Source: Thiocapsa marina 5811
GTDB lineage: Bacteria > Pseudomonadota > Gammaproteobacteria > Chromatiales > Chromatiaceae
Assembly: GCF_000223985.1 (NCBI RefSeq)
Contig: NZ_AFWV01000011.1
Coordinates: 186,001 to 250,000 of the forward strand
Length of the DNA: 64,000 bases
Reading direction: 5' to 3'
The notes beneath the pieces were generated by a model. The model saw nothing but the letters and a program-made list of their open reading frames with translations. It was not told the origin of the DNA and searched no databases. Shown here one piece after another: positions 8,139-15,187 of this stretch; the first letter of the stretch is position 1, and the number at the start of each line of letters is the position of its first letter. The position numbers were made by a program, and so were the translations under genes.

Positions 8139-9407
8139 ATGAAGTCTGACAAGAACCCATTATCGAACGGCGCCGCATCGGTCGATCGGGGCGTATGGAC
8201 AGACACCGACAGCGTATGGCCGATCGAGACCTGGCTGTTCAATCGATTCATGCAGCTCATCGGGGAACCCGCCATCAGCGTCGTCTTCTGGGATGACCGG
8301 GAGCACTACCGGTGTCCTCGGGCCAACCCGGTCGCACGCATGCGCTTCGCCGACCGATCCACCTTTTGGCGACTCTTCGCCAATCCGAACCTGGAATTCG
8401 GGGACGGCTACAGCTCGGGGCGCATCCGCATCGAGGGGGACTTGGTCGCCTTCATCGAAGCGCTCTACGAGGCCAAGATCAAGCGGACCCGGCCCGGCGT
8501 CCTCCAGCAGTTCGTCAAGCGCGGTTTCGTCCGACCGCGACGCAACAGCCTTACGGGCTCGCGGGACAACATCCACCATCACTACGACCTGGGAAACGAC
8601 TTCTATCGGCTCTGGCTCGACGAAGAGATGGCCTATACCTGTGCCTATTTCGCCGATCCGAGCGTCACCCTCGAGCAGGCCCAGGCCGCGAAGCTCGACC
8701 ATATCGCGCGCAAGTTACAGCTGCGACCCGGCGAGGAGGTGGTCGAGGCCGGCTGCGGTTGGGGCGGGCTGGCACGGCACTTCGCGCGTCGTTACGGCGT
8801 CAGAGTCCGGGCCTACAACATCTCGCCCTCGCAGATCGCCTATGCGCGCGAGCGGGCAAAGGCCGAGGGGCTGGCCGACCGGATCGACTATATCGAGGAC
8901 GACTACCGCAATATCCAAGGGACCTACGATGCCTTCGTCTCGGTCGGCATGCTCGAGCATGTCGGTGCCGAGCACTATGCGACCCTGGGTCAGGTTGTCG
9001 ATCGCGTCCTCAAGGAGGACGGACGCGGCCTGATCCATTCGATCGGCCAAATCCGCCCCGAGCCGCCCAGCGCCTGGAACGAACGGCGCATCTTCCCAGG
9101 GGCCAACCCTCCGACGCTGCGCCGGATGATGGACATCTTCGAGGGTCCGGGTCTCTCGGTGGTCGACGTGGAGAACATCCGACTCCACTACGCCAAGACG
9201 ATCGAGCATTGGCTGGCCCGTTACGAGAAACATGAAGCGGAGGTCCGCGAGATCTTCGACGACTTCTTCGTCCGGGCCTGGCGGCTCTATCTGGCAGCGT
9301 CGATCGCCAGCTTCCGCGCCGGCGCTTTGGAGCTCTATCAGGTTCTATTCTCTCGTCCGGGAAAGAACGACATGGCCTGGACACGTGCTCACCTCTATTG
9401 GGATTAA
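8139..9407 (+). CDS. cfa: Cyclopropane-fatty-acyl-phospholipid synthase family methyltransferase
   Basis: 422 residues. These enzymes transfer a methylene group from S-adenosylmethionine to double bonds of membrane phospholipid acyl chains. The SAM site VVEAGCGWGGLARHFA lies near residue 205. YDLGNDFYRLWLDEEMAYTCAYF (about 150) and EHVGAEHYATLG (about 275) are family landmarks. The N-terminal 130 residues resemble the lipid-binding region. GAGGA lies 8 bp before ATG 8139. The TAA stop (9405-9407) is inside repeat D. Related SAM enzymes such as mycolic-acid-type or phosphobase methyltransferases are less likely. Confidence 0.88.
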   Translation: MKSDKNPLSNGAASVDRGVWTDTDSVWPIETWLFNRFMQLIGEPAISVVFWDDREHYRCPRANPVARMRFADRSTFWRLFANPNLEFGDGYSSGRIRIEGDLVAFIEALYEAKIKRTRPGVLQQFVKRGFVRPRRNSLTGSRDNIHHHYDLGNDFYRLWLDEEMAYTCAYFADPSVTLEQAQAAKLDHIARKLQLRPGEEVVEAGCGWGGLARHFARRYGVRVRAYNISPSQIAYARERAKAEGLADRIDYIEDDYRNIQGTYDAFVSVGMLEHVGAEHYATLGQVVDRVLKEDGRGLIHSIGQIRPEPPSAWNERRIFPGANPPTLRRMMDIFEGPGLSVVDVENIRLHYAKTIEHWLARYEKHEAEVREIFDDFFVRAWRLYLAASIASFRAGALELYQVLFSRPGKNDMAWTRAHLYWD

Positions 9408-9489
9408 ACCGCGTCCAGAGCGGCACGCGTCGTTTTCGCTGTGCGTTTGGCTTCGGAGATATTCTCGATCCCGGTGAGACGCGGTTTAA
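9404..9489. repeat. Element D of the 86-bp inverted-repeat family
   Basis: Perfect 12-bp ends TTAAACCGCGTC (9404-9415) and GACGCGGTTTAA (9478-9489). The first 19 bp equal those of reverse-complemented B, while the interior has diverged. The cfa-like gene's stop codon is within the left end. Confidence 0.88.
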
Positions 9490-9509
9490 AATTTCAGATT
9501 GTTAATGCC

Positions 9510-9597
9510 TTAAACCGCGCCAAATCCGAGAGCCGTCGGAGCCGATCCAGCCAAATCACTCCAACAAACGACGCATATCGCAATGGGCGCGGTTTAA
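9510..9597. repeat. Element E (second subtype) of the inverted-repeat family
   Basis: 88 bp with perfect 12-bp ends TTAAACCGCGCC (9510-9521) and GGCGCGGTTTAA (9586-9597). It follows element D after 20 bp, the same order as C followed by F. Confidence 0.85.
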
Positions 9598-9659
9598 GCG
9601 TCGGCGCATCCGGCGGGCGGTGAGCGACCCGACAGAGGAGATCCTCGCGAGGACGGCCC

Positions 9660-10676
9660 ATGATCAAAACGAACGTCATCATCGTCGGCGGCGGGCCTGC
9701 GGGCTCGTCCTGCGCATGGCAGCTGCGCCGTCGCGGTGTCGACTGCCTGATCCTGGACAAGGCGGTCTTCCCGCGACCCAAGCTCTGCGCCGGTTGGATC
9801 ACGCCCGAGGTCGTCGCGGATCTCGAGATGGACATCGCGGCCTATCCGCATCGCTTCCTGACCTTCGAGGTGACCCGTGCACACCTGTTCGGCATCGGTC
9901 TGACGATGCGATCGCCGCAGCACTCGATCCGCCGCATCGAGCTCGACCACTGGCTGCTCGAGCGCTCGGGGGCCGAGGTCATCACCCACCAGGTCAAGCG
10001 CATCGAGCGAACGCCGAACGGCTACCGCATCGACGACCGCTTCGAATGCGCGGCCCTCGTCGGTGCCGGCGGCACGGCATGCCCGGTGTATCGATCGCTG
10101 TTTCGCGAGATCAACCCACGGGCAAGGGCGCTGCAAGTCGCCGCGCTGGAGCAGGAGCTGCCCTTCACCTGGCAGGATCGTGACTGTCATCTGTGGTTCT
10201 TCGAGAAGGGCCTGCCGGGCTACAGTTGGTATGTCCCCAAACAGGATGGCTATCTGAATCTCGGCGTCGGGGGCATGACGCAGCGGATGCAGGATACAGG
10301 CGCGAGCATTCACCGACATTGGGAACACTTCGTCACCTCCTTGCGCCGGCGCAAGCTGATCGACGCGGGGTTGGCGCTCGAACCCCGGGGCTATTCCTAT
10401 TACCTGCGCGACGGGGTAGAGAAAATCCGGCACGAGAACGCCTTCCTGGTCGGCGATGCCGCCGGGCTCGCCACCCGCGACATGGCCGAAGGTATCGGTC
10501 CGGCGATCCGCAGCGGGATCCTGGCGGCCAACGCCATCGCCGACGGCGGCGAATACAGCCTGGAATCGGTCTCGCCCTACAGCTTGGGTGCAGGTCTGCC
10601 GCGCCGTGCGTTGGAATACGGGCTGTCGAGGCGGTGGGCCGCGAGTCCGGCCGCCAAGGTGCATGATCCAGGTTAG
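9660..10676 (+). CDS. FAD-dependent oxidoreductase, geranylgeranyl-reductase-like
   Basis: 338 residues. The N-terminal dinucleotide site IIVGGGPAGSSCAWQLRRRG, PRPKLCAGWITPEV (about 38-52) and the second FAD motif FLVGDAAGLATRDMAEGIGPAIRSG (about 262) are typical of the GG-reductase/halogenase-like group. The family reduces isoprenoid chains of chlorophylls, quinones or lipids, or acts on unknown substrates. The protein is shorter than ChlP/BchP, so it is unlikely to be the photosynthesis reductase. It overlaps no neighbour; the DUF808 gene starts 34 bp later and may be co-transcribed. Confidence 0.78.
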   Translation: MIKTNVIIVGGGPAGSSCAWQLRRRGVDCLILDKAVFPRPKLCAGWITPEVVADLEMDIAAYPHRFLTFEVTRAHLFGIGLTMRSPQHSIRRIELDHWLLERSGAEVITHQVKRIERTPNGYRIDDRFECAALVGAGGTACPVYRSLFREINPRARALQVAALEQELPFTWQDRDCHLWFFEKGLPGYSWYVPKQDGYLNLGVGGMTQRMQDTGASIHRHWEHFVTSLRRRKLIDAGLALEPRGYSYYLRDGVEKIRHENAFLVGDAAGLATRDMAEGIGPAIRSGILAANAIADGGEYSLESVSPYSLGAGLPRRALEYGLSRRWAASPAAKVHDPG

Positions 10677-10710
10677 AATTCGCTCACCTCAACCCAAGCG
10701 ACGAGATCCC

Positions 10711-11658
10711 ATGGCCGGGGCCAGCCTGCTTACACTGCTCGACGATATCGCAACCGTCCTCGACGACATCTCGGTGATGACCAAGGTCGCCGCGCGCAAG
10801 ACCGCGGGTGTCCTCGGAGACGATCTGGCGTTGAATGCCCAGCAGGTCCTCGGGATACGGGCCGAGCGCGAGCTGCCGGTGGTTTGGGCCGTCGCCCTCG
10901 GGTCGCTCAAGAACAAACTCATCCTGATTCCGGCGGCACTCCTCATCAGCGCCGTGGCACCCTGGGCCATTACGCCGCTCCTCATGCTCGGCGGGGCCTT
11001 TCTCTGTTACGAGGGTTTCGAGAAGCTGGCCCACACGTTCCTGCACGCCGAGGAGGAAGATGACCGTCATGCGGAGCTCACGCGGACGCTTCTGGATCCG
11101 AGTGTCGACATGGCGGCCTTCGAGAAAGACAGGATCCGCGGTGCGATCCGCACCGATTTCGTCCTCTCCGCCGAGATCATCGTCATCACCCTCGGGATCG
11201 TCGCCGGCGCCACATTCGGCGTGCAGGTGGCGGTTTTGATCGGCGTGGGGCTTTTGATGACTGTCGGCGTCTACGGACTGGTCGCGGGCATCGTCAAGAT
11301 GGACGACGCCGGCTTCTACCTGCAGCAACGCACGGGCGAGGATCTCGGCGCCCGATTCGCGCGGCGTCTCGGCGCCCTGCTCCTCGCGGCCGCACCGCGT
11401 CTGATGCGCGTCCTTGCGGTGGTCGGAACAGCCGCCATGTTTCTGGTCGGGGGCGGGATCCTGGTCCACGGGACCCCGGGGACGCACGACATCCTGCATC
11501 TCCTGAGTCACGGCGCCGCCGCGGTTCCCACGATCGGCCCCGTCCTGGAGGCACTGACATCCCCGCTGTTCAACGCGCTCGTCGGTGTGCTTGCCGGCGC
11601 CGTCATCCTCGGTGCCATCACCGCGGGCTCACGCATCGTCGGTGCTTTCCGAACCTGA
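10711..11658 (+). CDS. DUF808 (YedI-like) multi-spanning membrane protein
   Basis: 315 residues from ATG 10711, which gives the conserved start MAGASLLTLLDDIATVLDDISVM. VAARKTAGVLGDDLALNAQQV, the segment GGAFLCYEGFEKLAH and about six hydrophobic segments between 70 and 310 mark the DUF808 family, whose function is not known. The frame is open upstream into the previous gene, but the conserved start and DUF808 length favour 10711. The last helices end at GSRIVGAFRT. It lies in line with its plus-strand neighbours. Confidence 0.88.
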   Translation: MAGASLLTLLDDIATVLDDISVMTKVAARKTAGVLGDDLALNAQQVLGIRAERELPVVWAVALGSLKNKLILIPAALLISAVAPWAITPLLMLGGAFLCYEGFEKLAHTFLHAEEEDDRHAELTRTLLDPSVDMAAFEKDRIRGAIRTDFVLSAEIIVITLGIVAGATFGVQVAVLIGVGLLMTVGVYGLVAGIVKMDDAGFYLQQRTGEDLGARFARRLGALLLAAAPRLMRVLAVVGTAAMFLVGGGILVHGTPGTHDILHLLSHGAAAVPTIGPVLEALTSPLFNALVGVLAGAVILGAITAGSRIVGAFRT

Positions 11659-11701
11659 GTCGGCGACCGTCGCATTCAAAGAACGCGCAGAGAAACCCGC
11701 A

Positions 11702-12328
11702 ATGCTGTCGACACCCCTGATGCGCACCCGGCTGTTCGGATGCCGCAGCCGCGGTCTCCTGTTTGCGGCGCTCTGGGCGATCCTCGGCTCGGGGGCGAGC
11801 GCAGCGCAGCATCCGGAGGACGTGGATCTCGCCGCACACATGCGGAACGGCGGTGCGGTTCTGCTGCTCCGCCACGCCGACGCGCCGGGGACGGGCGATC
11901 CGGAGGGTTTTCGTCTCGACGACTGCGCGACCCAGCGCAACCTCAGCGACGCAGGACGCGAGCAGGCAAGATCCATCGGGGCTTGGCTGCGCGGGCGCGG
12001 GATCGAGCAAGCGCGGGTCTACTCGAGCGAATGGTGCCGCTGCTTGGAGACCGCCGAGCTGTTGGGGCTCGGGCCGGTCACGCGGCTACCGGCGCTCAAC
12101 TCCTTCTTCGAGCGCCGCGCGGACCGCGAGCCGAATCTGGCCGCACTCGAGGCATTCCTGAAAAACCAACCACCGAACGGCGAGCCCATCGTACTGGTGA
12201 CCCATCAGGTGACGGTCACGGCGCTTACCGGCATCTATCCCGCCTCGGGAGAAGCGATGCTGATGCGGTTGTCCGATCAGGACCGGGGCAAGCTCGAACC
12301 GCTCGGACGGATGGACTTCGGTCCCTGA
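11702..12328 (+). CDS. Histidine phosphatase family protein, exported
   Basis: 208 residues with a likely signal peptide (Arg-rich start, hydrophobic LLFAALWAILGSGASA, cleavage near residue 33). The phosphohistidine site is LLRHADAPGTGD (near 55) and the second catalytic His is in LVTHQVTVTA (near 164), so the branch-2-like phosphatase fold looks intact. ATG 11720 is an alternative start. The N-terminus suggests a periplasmic protein; the substrate is unknown. A dispersed GTAGGGTGGAC inverted repeat follows 44 bp after the stop. Confidence 0.82.
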   Translation: MLSTPLMRTRLFGCRSRGLLFAALWAILGSGASAAQHPEDVDLAAHMRNGGAVLLLRHADAPGTGDPEGFRLDDCATQRNLSDAGREQARSIGAWLRGRGIEQARVYSSEWCRCLETAELLGLGPVTRLPALNSFFERRADREPNLAALEAFLKNQPPNGEPIVLVTHQVTVTALTGIYPASGEAMLMRLSDQDRGKLEPLGRMDFGP

Positions 12329-12372
12329 CCCCGAAGCCCCAGAACCGGTGGAAGGCGTTCTCGAGACCAGCC

Positions 12373-12454
12373 CGTAGGGTGGACGAGCGAGAGCGAAGTC
12401 CACCCAACCTGCACCGACGCCGGTGGACTGCGCTGTGCTTGTCCACCCTACACG
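12373..12454. repeat. GTAGGGTGGAC-type inverted repeat pair, copy 1
   Basis: The left end CGTAGGGTGGAC and right end GTCCACCCTAC enclose two internal GTCCACC/GGTGGAC arms, so each half can fold into its own hairpin and the whole can pair end to end. A second copy lies at 17458-17538. It separates the histidine phosphatase from the convergent ferritin-like gene. Confidence 0.85.
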
Positions 12455-12480
12455 GTTAGCCCGCCCCCAGACCTCTCCTG

Positions 12481-13131
12481 TTATGCCGCAGCGGCCAGCC
12501 CGTCCGGTCCCAGCCGCGCCTTGAGCTCCTTGATCCGCCTCGGGACGGACTCGGGGTGACTCTGCGCGCCCTTGAGCTGCTCGGCGAAGAGCTCGGTCTC
12601 GGCACGACCGACCTGCGTGAGGAGACGACCGAAGATCACGTTGACCTCTCCGGCCTCCAGCTCGTTCGTAACCTTGAAAGCCTCTTCCAAGCTCATCTCC
12701 GGGACACGGTGCTCGACCTCGCGCAGCGCGTTGAGCGACTCGCGCATCTCTTGGTCCCGCACGCTGGGCACGAACTCCACCTCGCGGTTGACGGCGATCT
12801 GGTAAAGACAGGCGAGCATGAGCCGCCCGTGCTCCATCTCCTCGTCGCGCAGATCCAGAAAGAAACGGTGCACGTCGGGATTGGACTTAAACCGCTCGGC
12901 CATGGCCGCGTAGATATGCGCCACCCGAAACTCGAAAAGGGCCGAGAGCTTATAGGCATTGCCGATGGCTCCGGGCATCGGCACACGCCGCGCCTGATAT
13001 TTCTCGGCGATGCGCTGCAGCAGGGTCTTGTCCTTGCTCAGCAACATCCCGACAAAGACGTCGAGCCCGAACAGTTGAATGATTTTGACAGGGTTCTTGA
13101 GGCAGAAGCCTCGGTCGATCACGGCTTGCAT
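12481..13131 (-). CDS. Ferritin-like (diiron-fold) protein of unknown function
   Basis: 216 residues, all-helical pattern. Candidate metal ligands come in two sets: a Glu in LFEFRVAHIY (about 66) with EEMEHG (ExxH, about 97), and NELEAGEVNVIF (about 160) with a following AETELFAEQ. This is a rubrerythrin/ferritin-like four-helix layout. GGAG lies 8 bp before ATG 13131. There is no rubredoxin-type Cys4 domain, so classic rubrerythrin is excluded. The role (oxidative-stress or hydroxylation chemistry) is an inference from fold only. Confidence 0.6.
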   Translation of the reverse strand: MQAVIDRGFCLKNPVKIIQLFGLDVFVGMLLSKDKTLLQRIAEKYQARRVPMPGAIGNAYKLSALFEFRVAHIYAAMAERFKSNPDVHRFFLDLRDEEMEHGRLMLACLYQIAVNREVEFVPSVRDQEMRESLNALREVEHRVPEMSLEEAFKVTNELEAGEVNVIFGRLLTQVGRAETELFAEQLKGAQSHPESVPRRIKELKARLGPDGLAAAA

Positions 13132-13270
13132 CTGGGATCTCCGGTCTCGGTTCCGATTCGCCCGCTCGGCGCTGTCCGTCCGTGCGCATCGAGGCGCAGA
13201 CAGCGGTCCGGGTCGGACTGGGTGTTCCTCGGATCAGGATAGTCGATTCGCGCACGGCGCATCTGCCGAA

Positions 13271-13735
13271 TCAATCGCCGCCTTCGGCCCGGTCGGCATC
13301 GAGCCGCAGCGGTGCCGGCACGCCCTCCGCTCGATAACGGCGATAGTCCGCCAGCACCAAGGCATGGTCGAACGCCAGGACCGGCGGAAGCGCATCCGGG
13401 GAGAAGACCTGCAGGGCGCGCGCATCGTCCATCGCCCGCGGCTCGCCGCGCGCCTCGGCCACGTAGACCGCGGTGACTGTATGGCCGCGCGGATCGCGCG
13501 CCGGATCCGAATAGATCCCGAGCAGGGCGCGCAGGGTGACCGCAAGCCCGGTCTCCTCGGCGGCCTCGCGGATTGCCGCCGTCTCCATGCGTTCGCCGAC
13601 GTCCACGAAACCGCCGGGGATGGCCCAGCCGAAGGGCGGATTGAGCCGCTCGATCAGCACGACGGGGCGACCTGGCCGGTCGACCAGCTCGATGATGGCG
13701 TCGGCGGCAAGCAACGGAGTGACGGGTGCAGACAT
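13271..13735 (-). CDS. NUDIX hydrolase
   Basis: 154 residues from ATG 13735 (MSAPVTPLLAADAIIELV). The Nudix box GGFVDVGERMETAAIREAAEETGL (GX5EX7REUXEEXGU) is complete at about residues 42-65, preceded by PFGWAIPGG. Such proteins hydrolyse nucleoside-diphosphate derivatives; the PGGF-type context resembles ADP-ribose or nucleotide-sanitising members. The frame is open for 20 more codons upstream but the conserved strand begins right after 13735. The neighbour ferritin-like gene starts 139 bp downstream on the same strand. Confidence 0.88.
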   Translation of the reverse strand: MSAPVTPLLAADAIIELVDRPGRPVVLIERLNPPFGWAIPGGFVDVGERMETAAIREAAEETGLAVTLRALLGIYSDPARDPRGHTVTAVYVAEARGEPRAMDDARALQVFSPDALPPVLAFDHALVLADYRRYRAEGVPAPLRLDADRAEGGD

Positions 13736-14149
13736 CGGGCTTTTCCATGCGAATCGGTGTCCGGGGACTTTAGCGCGCCCCGCGGCATCGGCCAATGACT
13801 GGACCTGTCGGGGCGAACACGCTGAGTACCCCGTTCCACCCTATTTTGCGAGCATGCAAAATAGGGTGGAACGGGGTACTAGCCCCTCGAGCTGATGGCC
13901 AACGCCTGAATACCGGGCGGATCCACACTGGTCAAAAATCGACCGGCACCGAGATCGGCTCGGCCCGCCCGCGGTTTAGACGATGCCCGCACAGCTTATC
14001 CACATGGGCAAACACAGGCCCCGGGGACAATCCAAACCCGAGGGTCAATGGTCTCGATCGCACTGCACCTGCTCGCAACTGACGCGGATCAATGCCGTAA
14101 GGCCGCACAGCCGCTAGGGTCCGATCCCCGATACTTCACGGAGATCCCG
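13736..14149. other. Intergenic region with a long perfect hairpin
   Basis: No gene seen between the divergent NUDIX and dioxygenase genes. The region contains the hairpin at 13825-13880 and an isolated GCGGTTTAG (13971-13979) resembling one end of the 86-bp element family without a recognisable partner. Confidence 0.6.
13825..13880. repeat. Perfect 25-bp-stem inverted repeat
   Basis: The left arm 13825-13849 pairs exactly with 13856-13880 around a 6-nt loop (GAGCAT). A bulged extension continues outward by three pairs. It is in the shared upstream region of two divergent genes, so it is not an ordinary gene-end terminator. Confidence 0.92.
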
Positions 14150-15022
14150 GTGAGCAACCCCTTCGACCTCGACGACGACAACGCCTATCAACACTGGAAA
14201 GAACGCAAGCTCGCCGCGGCCCCGACCGCACTCTCGGATCTCCTCGTAGAGATCGGCGATCCGCGCACACTGAGCGACGCCGAGCACGCAGCCATCCTCG
14301 CGCGTTGCCGCAGGGCCAACATGGCGATCTATATCGGCACGACGGGCGACGACCCCGACAAAGCGATCCCGATCACGCTCGGCGCACGCTTCGGCCTGCA
14401 TCGGCTCGACCACAACCGTGGCGCCGACGAGGATGCAGTCACCTCGCTGACCGTGCAGACCGACGCCGCGCACCGCAACTACATCCCTTACTCCGATCGC
14501 CCCATCGCCTGGCACACCGACGGCTACTACAACACCCCGGAGCAGCAGATCCACGGCCTGCTCCTGCACTGCGTCCAGCCCGCCGAGACCGGCGGCGAGA
14601 ACGCGTTGCTCGACCACGAGATCGCCTACATCCTCGTTCGCGATCGCGACCCGGAGCATATCCGGGCCCTCATGCACCCGGCCTGCATGACGATCCCCGC
14701 CAATGTCGTCGACGGCATCGAGCTTCGCGCCGAGCAAACAGGTCCCGTCTTCTCGATTCACCCTGACGGACGTCTGCACATGCGCTATACGGACCGCAGC
14801 CGCAACATCTCCTGGCGTGACGATCCCTCGACCACCGCCGCCGTGAGCTGCCTAAAAGACATCCTGCGCACGCCGTCGCCGTGGCACTTCACGGGTCGCC
14901 TCGAGTCCGGATGGGGTCTGATCTCGAACAATGTCCTCCACACCCGTACCGGCTTTACCGACGGCCCGAAGCCGCGTTTGTTGTATCGCGCACGCTATTA
15001 CGACCGTCTCGTCGCGACCTGA
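14150..15022 (+). CDS. TauD/TfdA-family Fe(II)/2-oxoglutarate dioxygenase
   Basis: 290 residues from GTG 14150, chosen because GGAG lies 6 bp upstream and the next residues (SNPFDLDDDNAYQHWKERKL) look like the true N-terminus. ATG 14048 would add 34 poorly patterned residues. The metal triad is visible: His and Asp in WHTDGYY (about 122) and the distal His in NVLHTRTGF (about 270), followed by an Arg for 2-oxoglutarate in KPRLLYRARYYDR. The family hydroxylates small carboxylates, taurine or butyrobetaine. The substrate here is unknown. The TRAP transporter gene follows after 165 bp and might import the substrate (inference). Confidence 0.82.
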   Translation: MSNPFDLDDDNAYQHWKERKLAAAPTALSDLLVEIGDPRTLSDAEHAAILARCRRANMAIYIGTTGDDPDKAIPITLGARFGLHRLDHNRGADEDAVTSLTVQTDAAHRNYIPYSDRPIAWHTDGYYNTPEQQIHGLLLHCVQPAETGGENALLDHEIAYILVRDRDPEHIRALMHPACMTIPANVVDGIELRAEQTGPVFSIHPDGRLHMRYTDRSRNISWRDDPSTTAAVSCLKDILRTPSPWHFTGRLESGWGLISNNVLHTRTGFTDGPKPRLLYRARYYDRLVAT

Positions 15023-15187
15023 CCGTGACGCGCCGGGATCGCCCGCAAGCCAGCAGGCCGATCGGAGGATCCGGGACCATGGCGCCGGAGCCGACTCCCG
15101 TTGACGCCTCGGCTGCGATGCGGCACCCTCCCCTATCCCCGATAGGACGCCGTAACGGGGCCATAAAAAAACCTTGGGGTAACGACA

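Noticed and set aside
6259-8178. Long open frame on the minus strand overlapping radA in another frame
   Set aside because: Arg/Gly/Ala-rich composition typical of high-GC shadow frames; radA explains the region.
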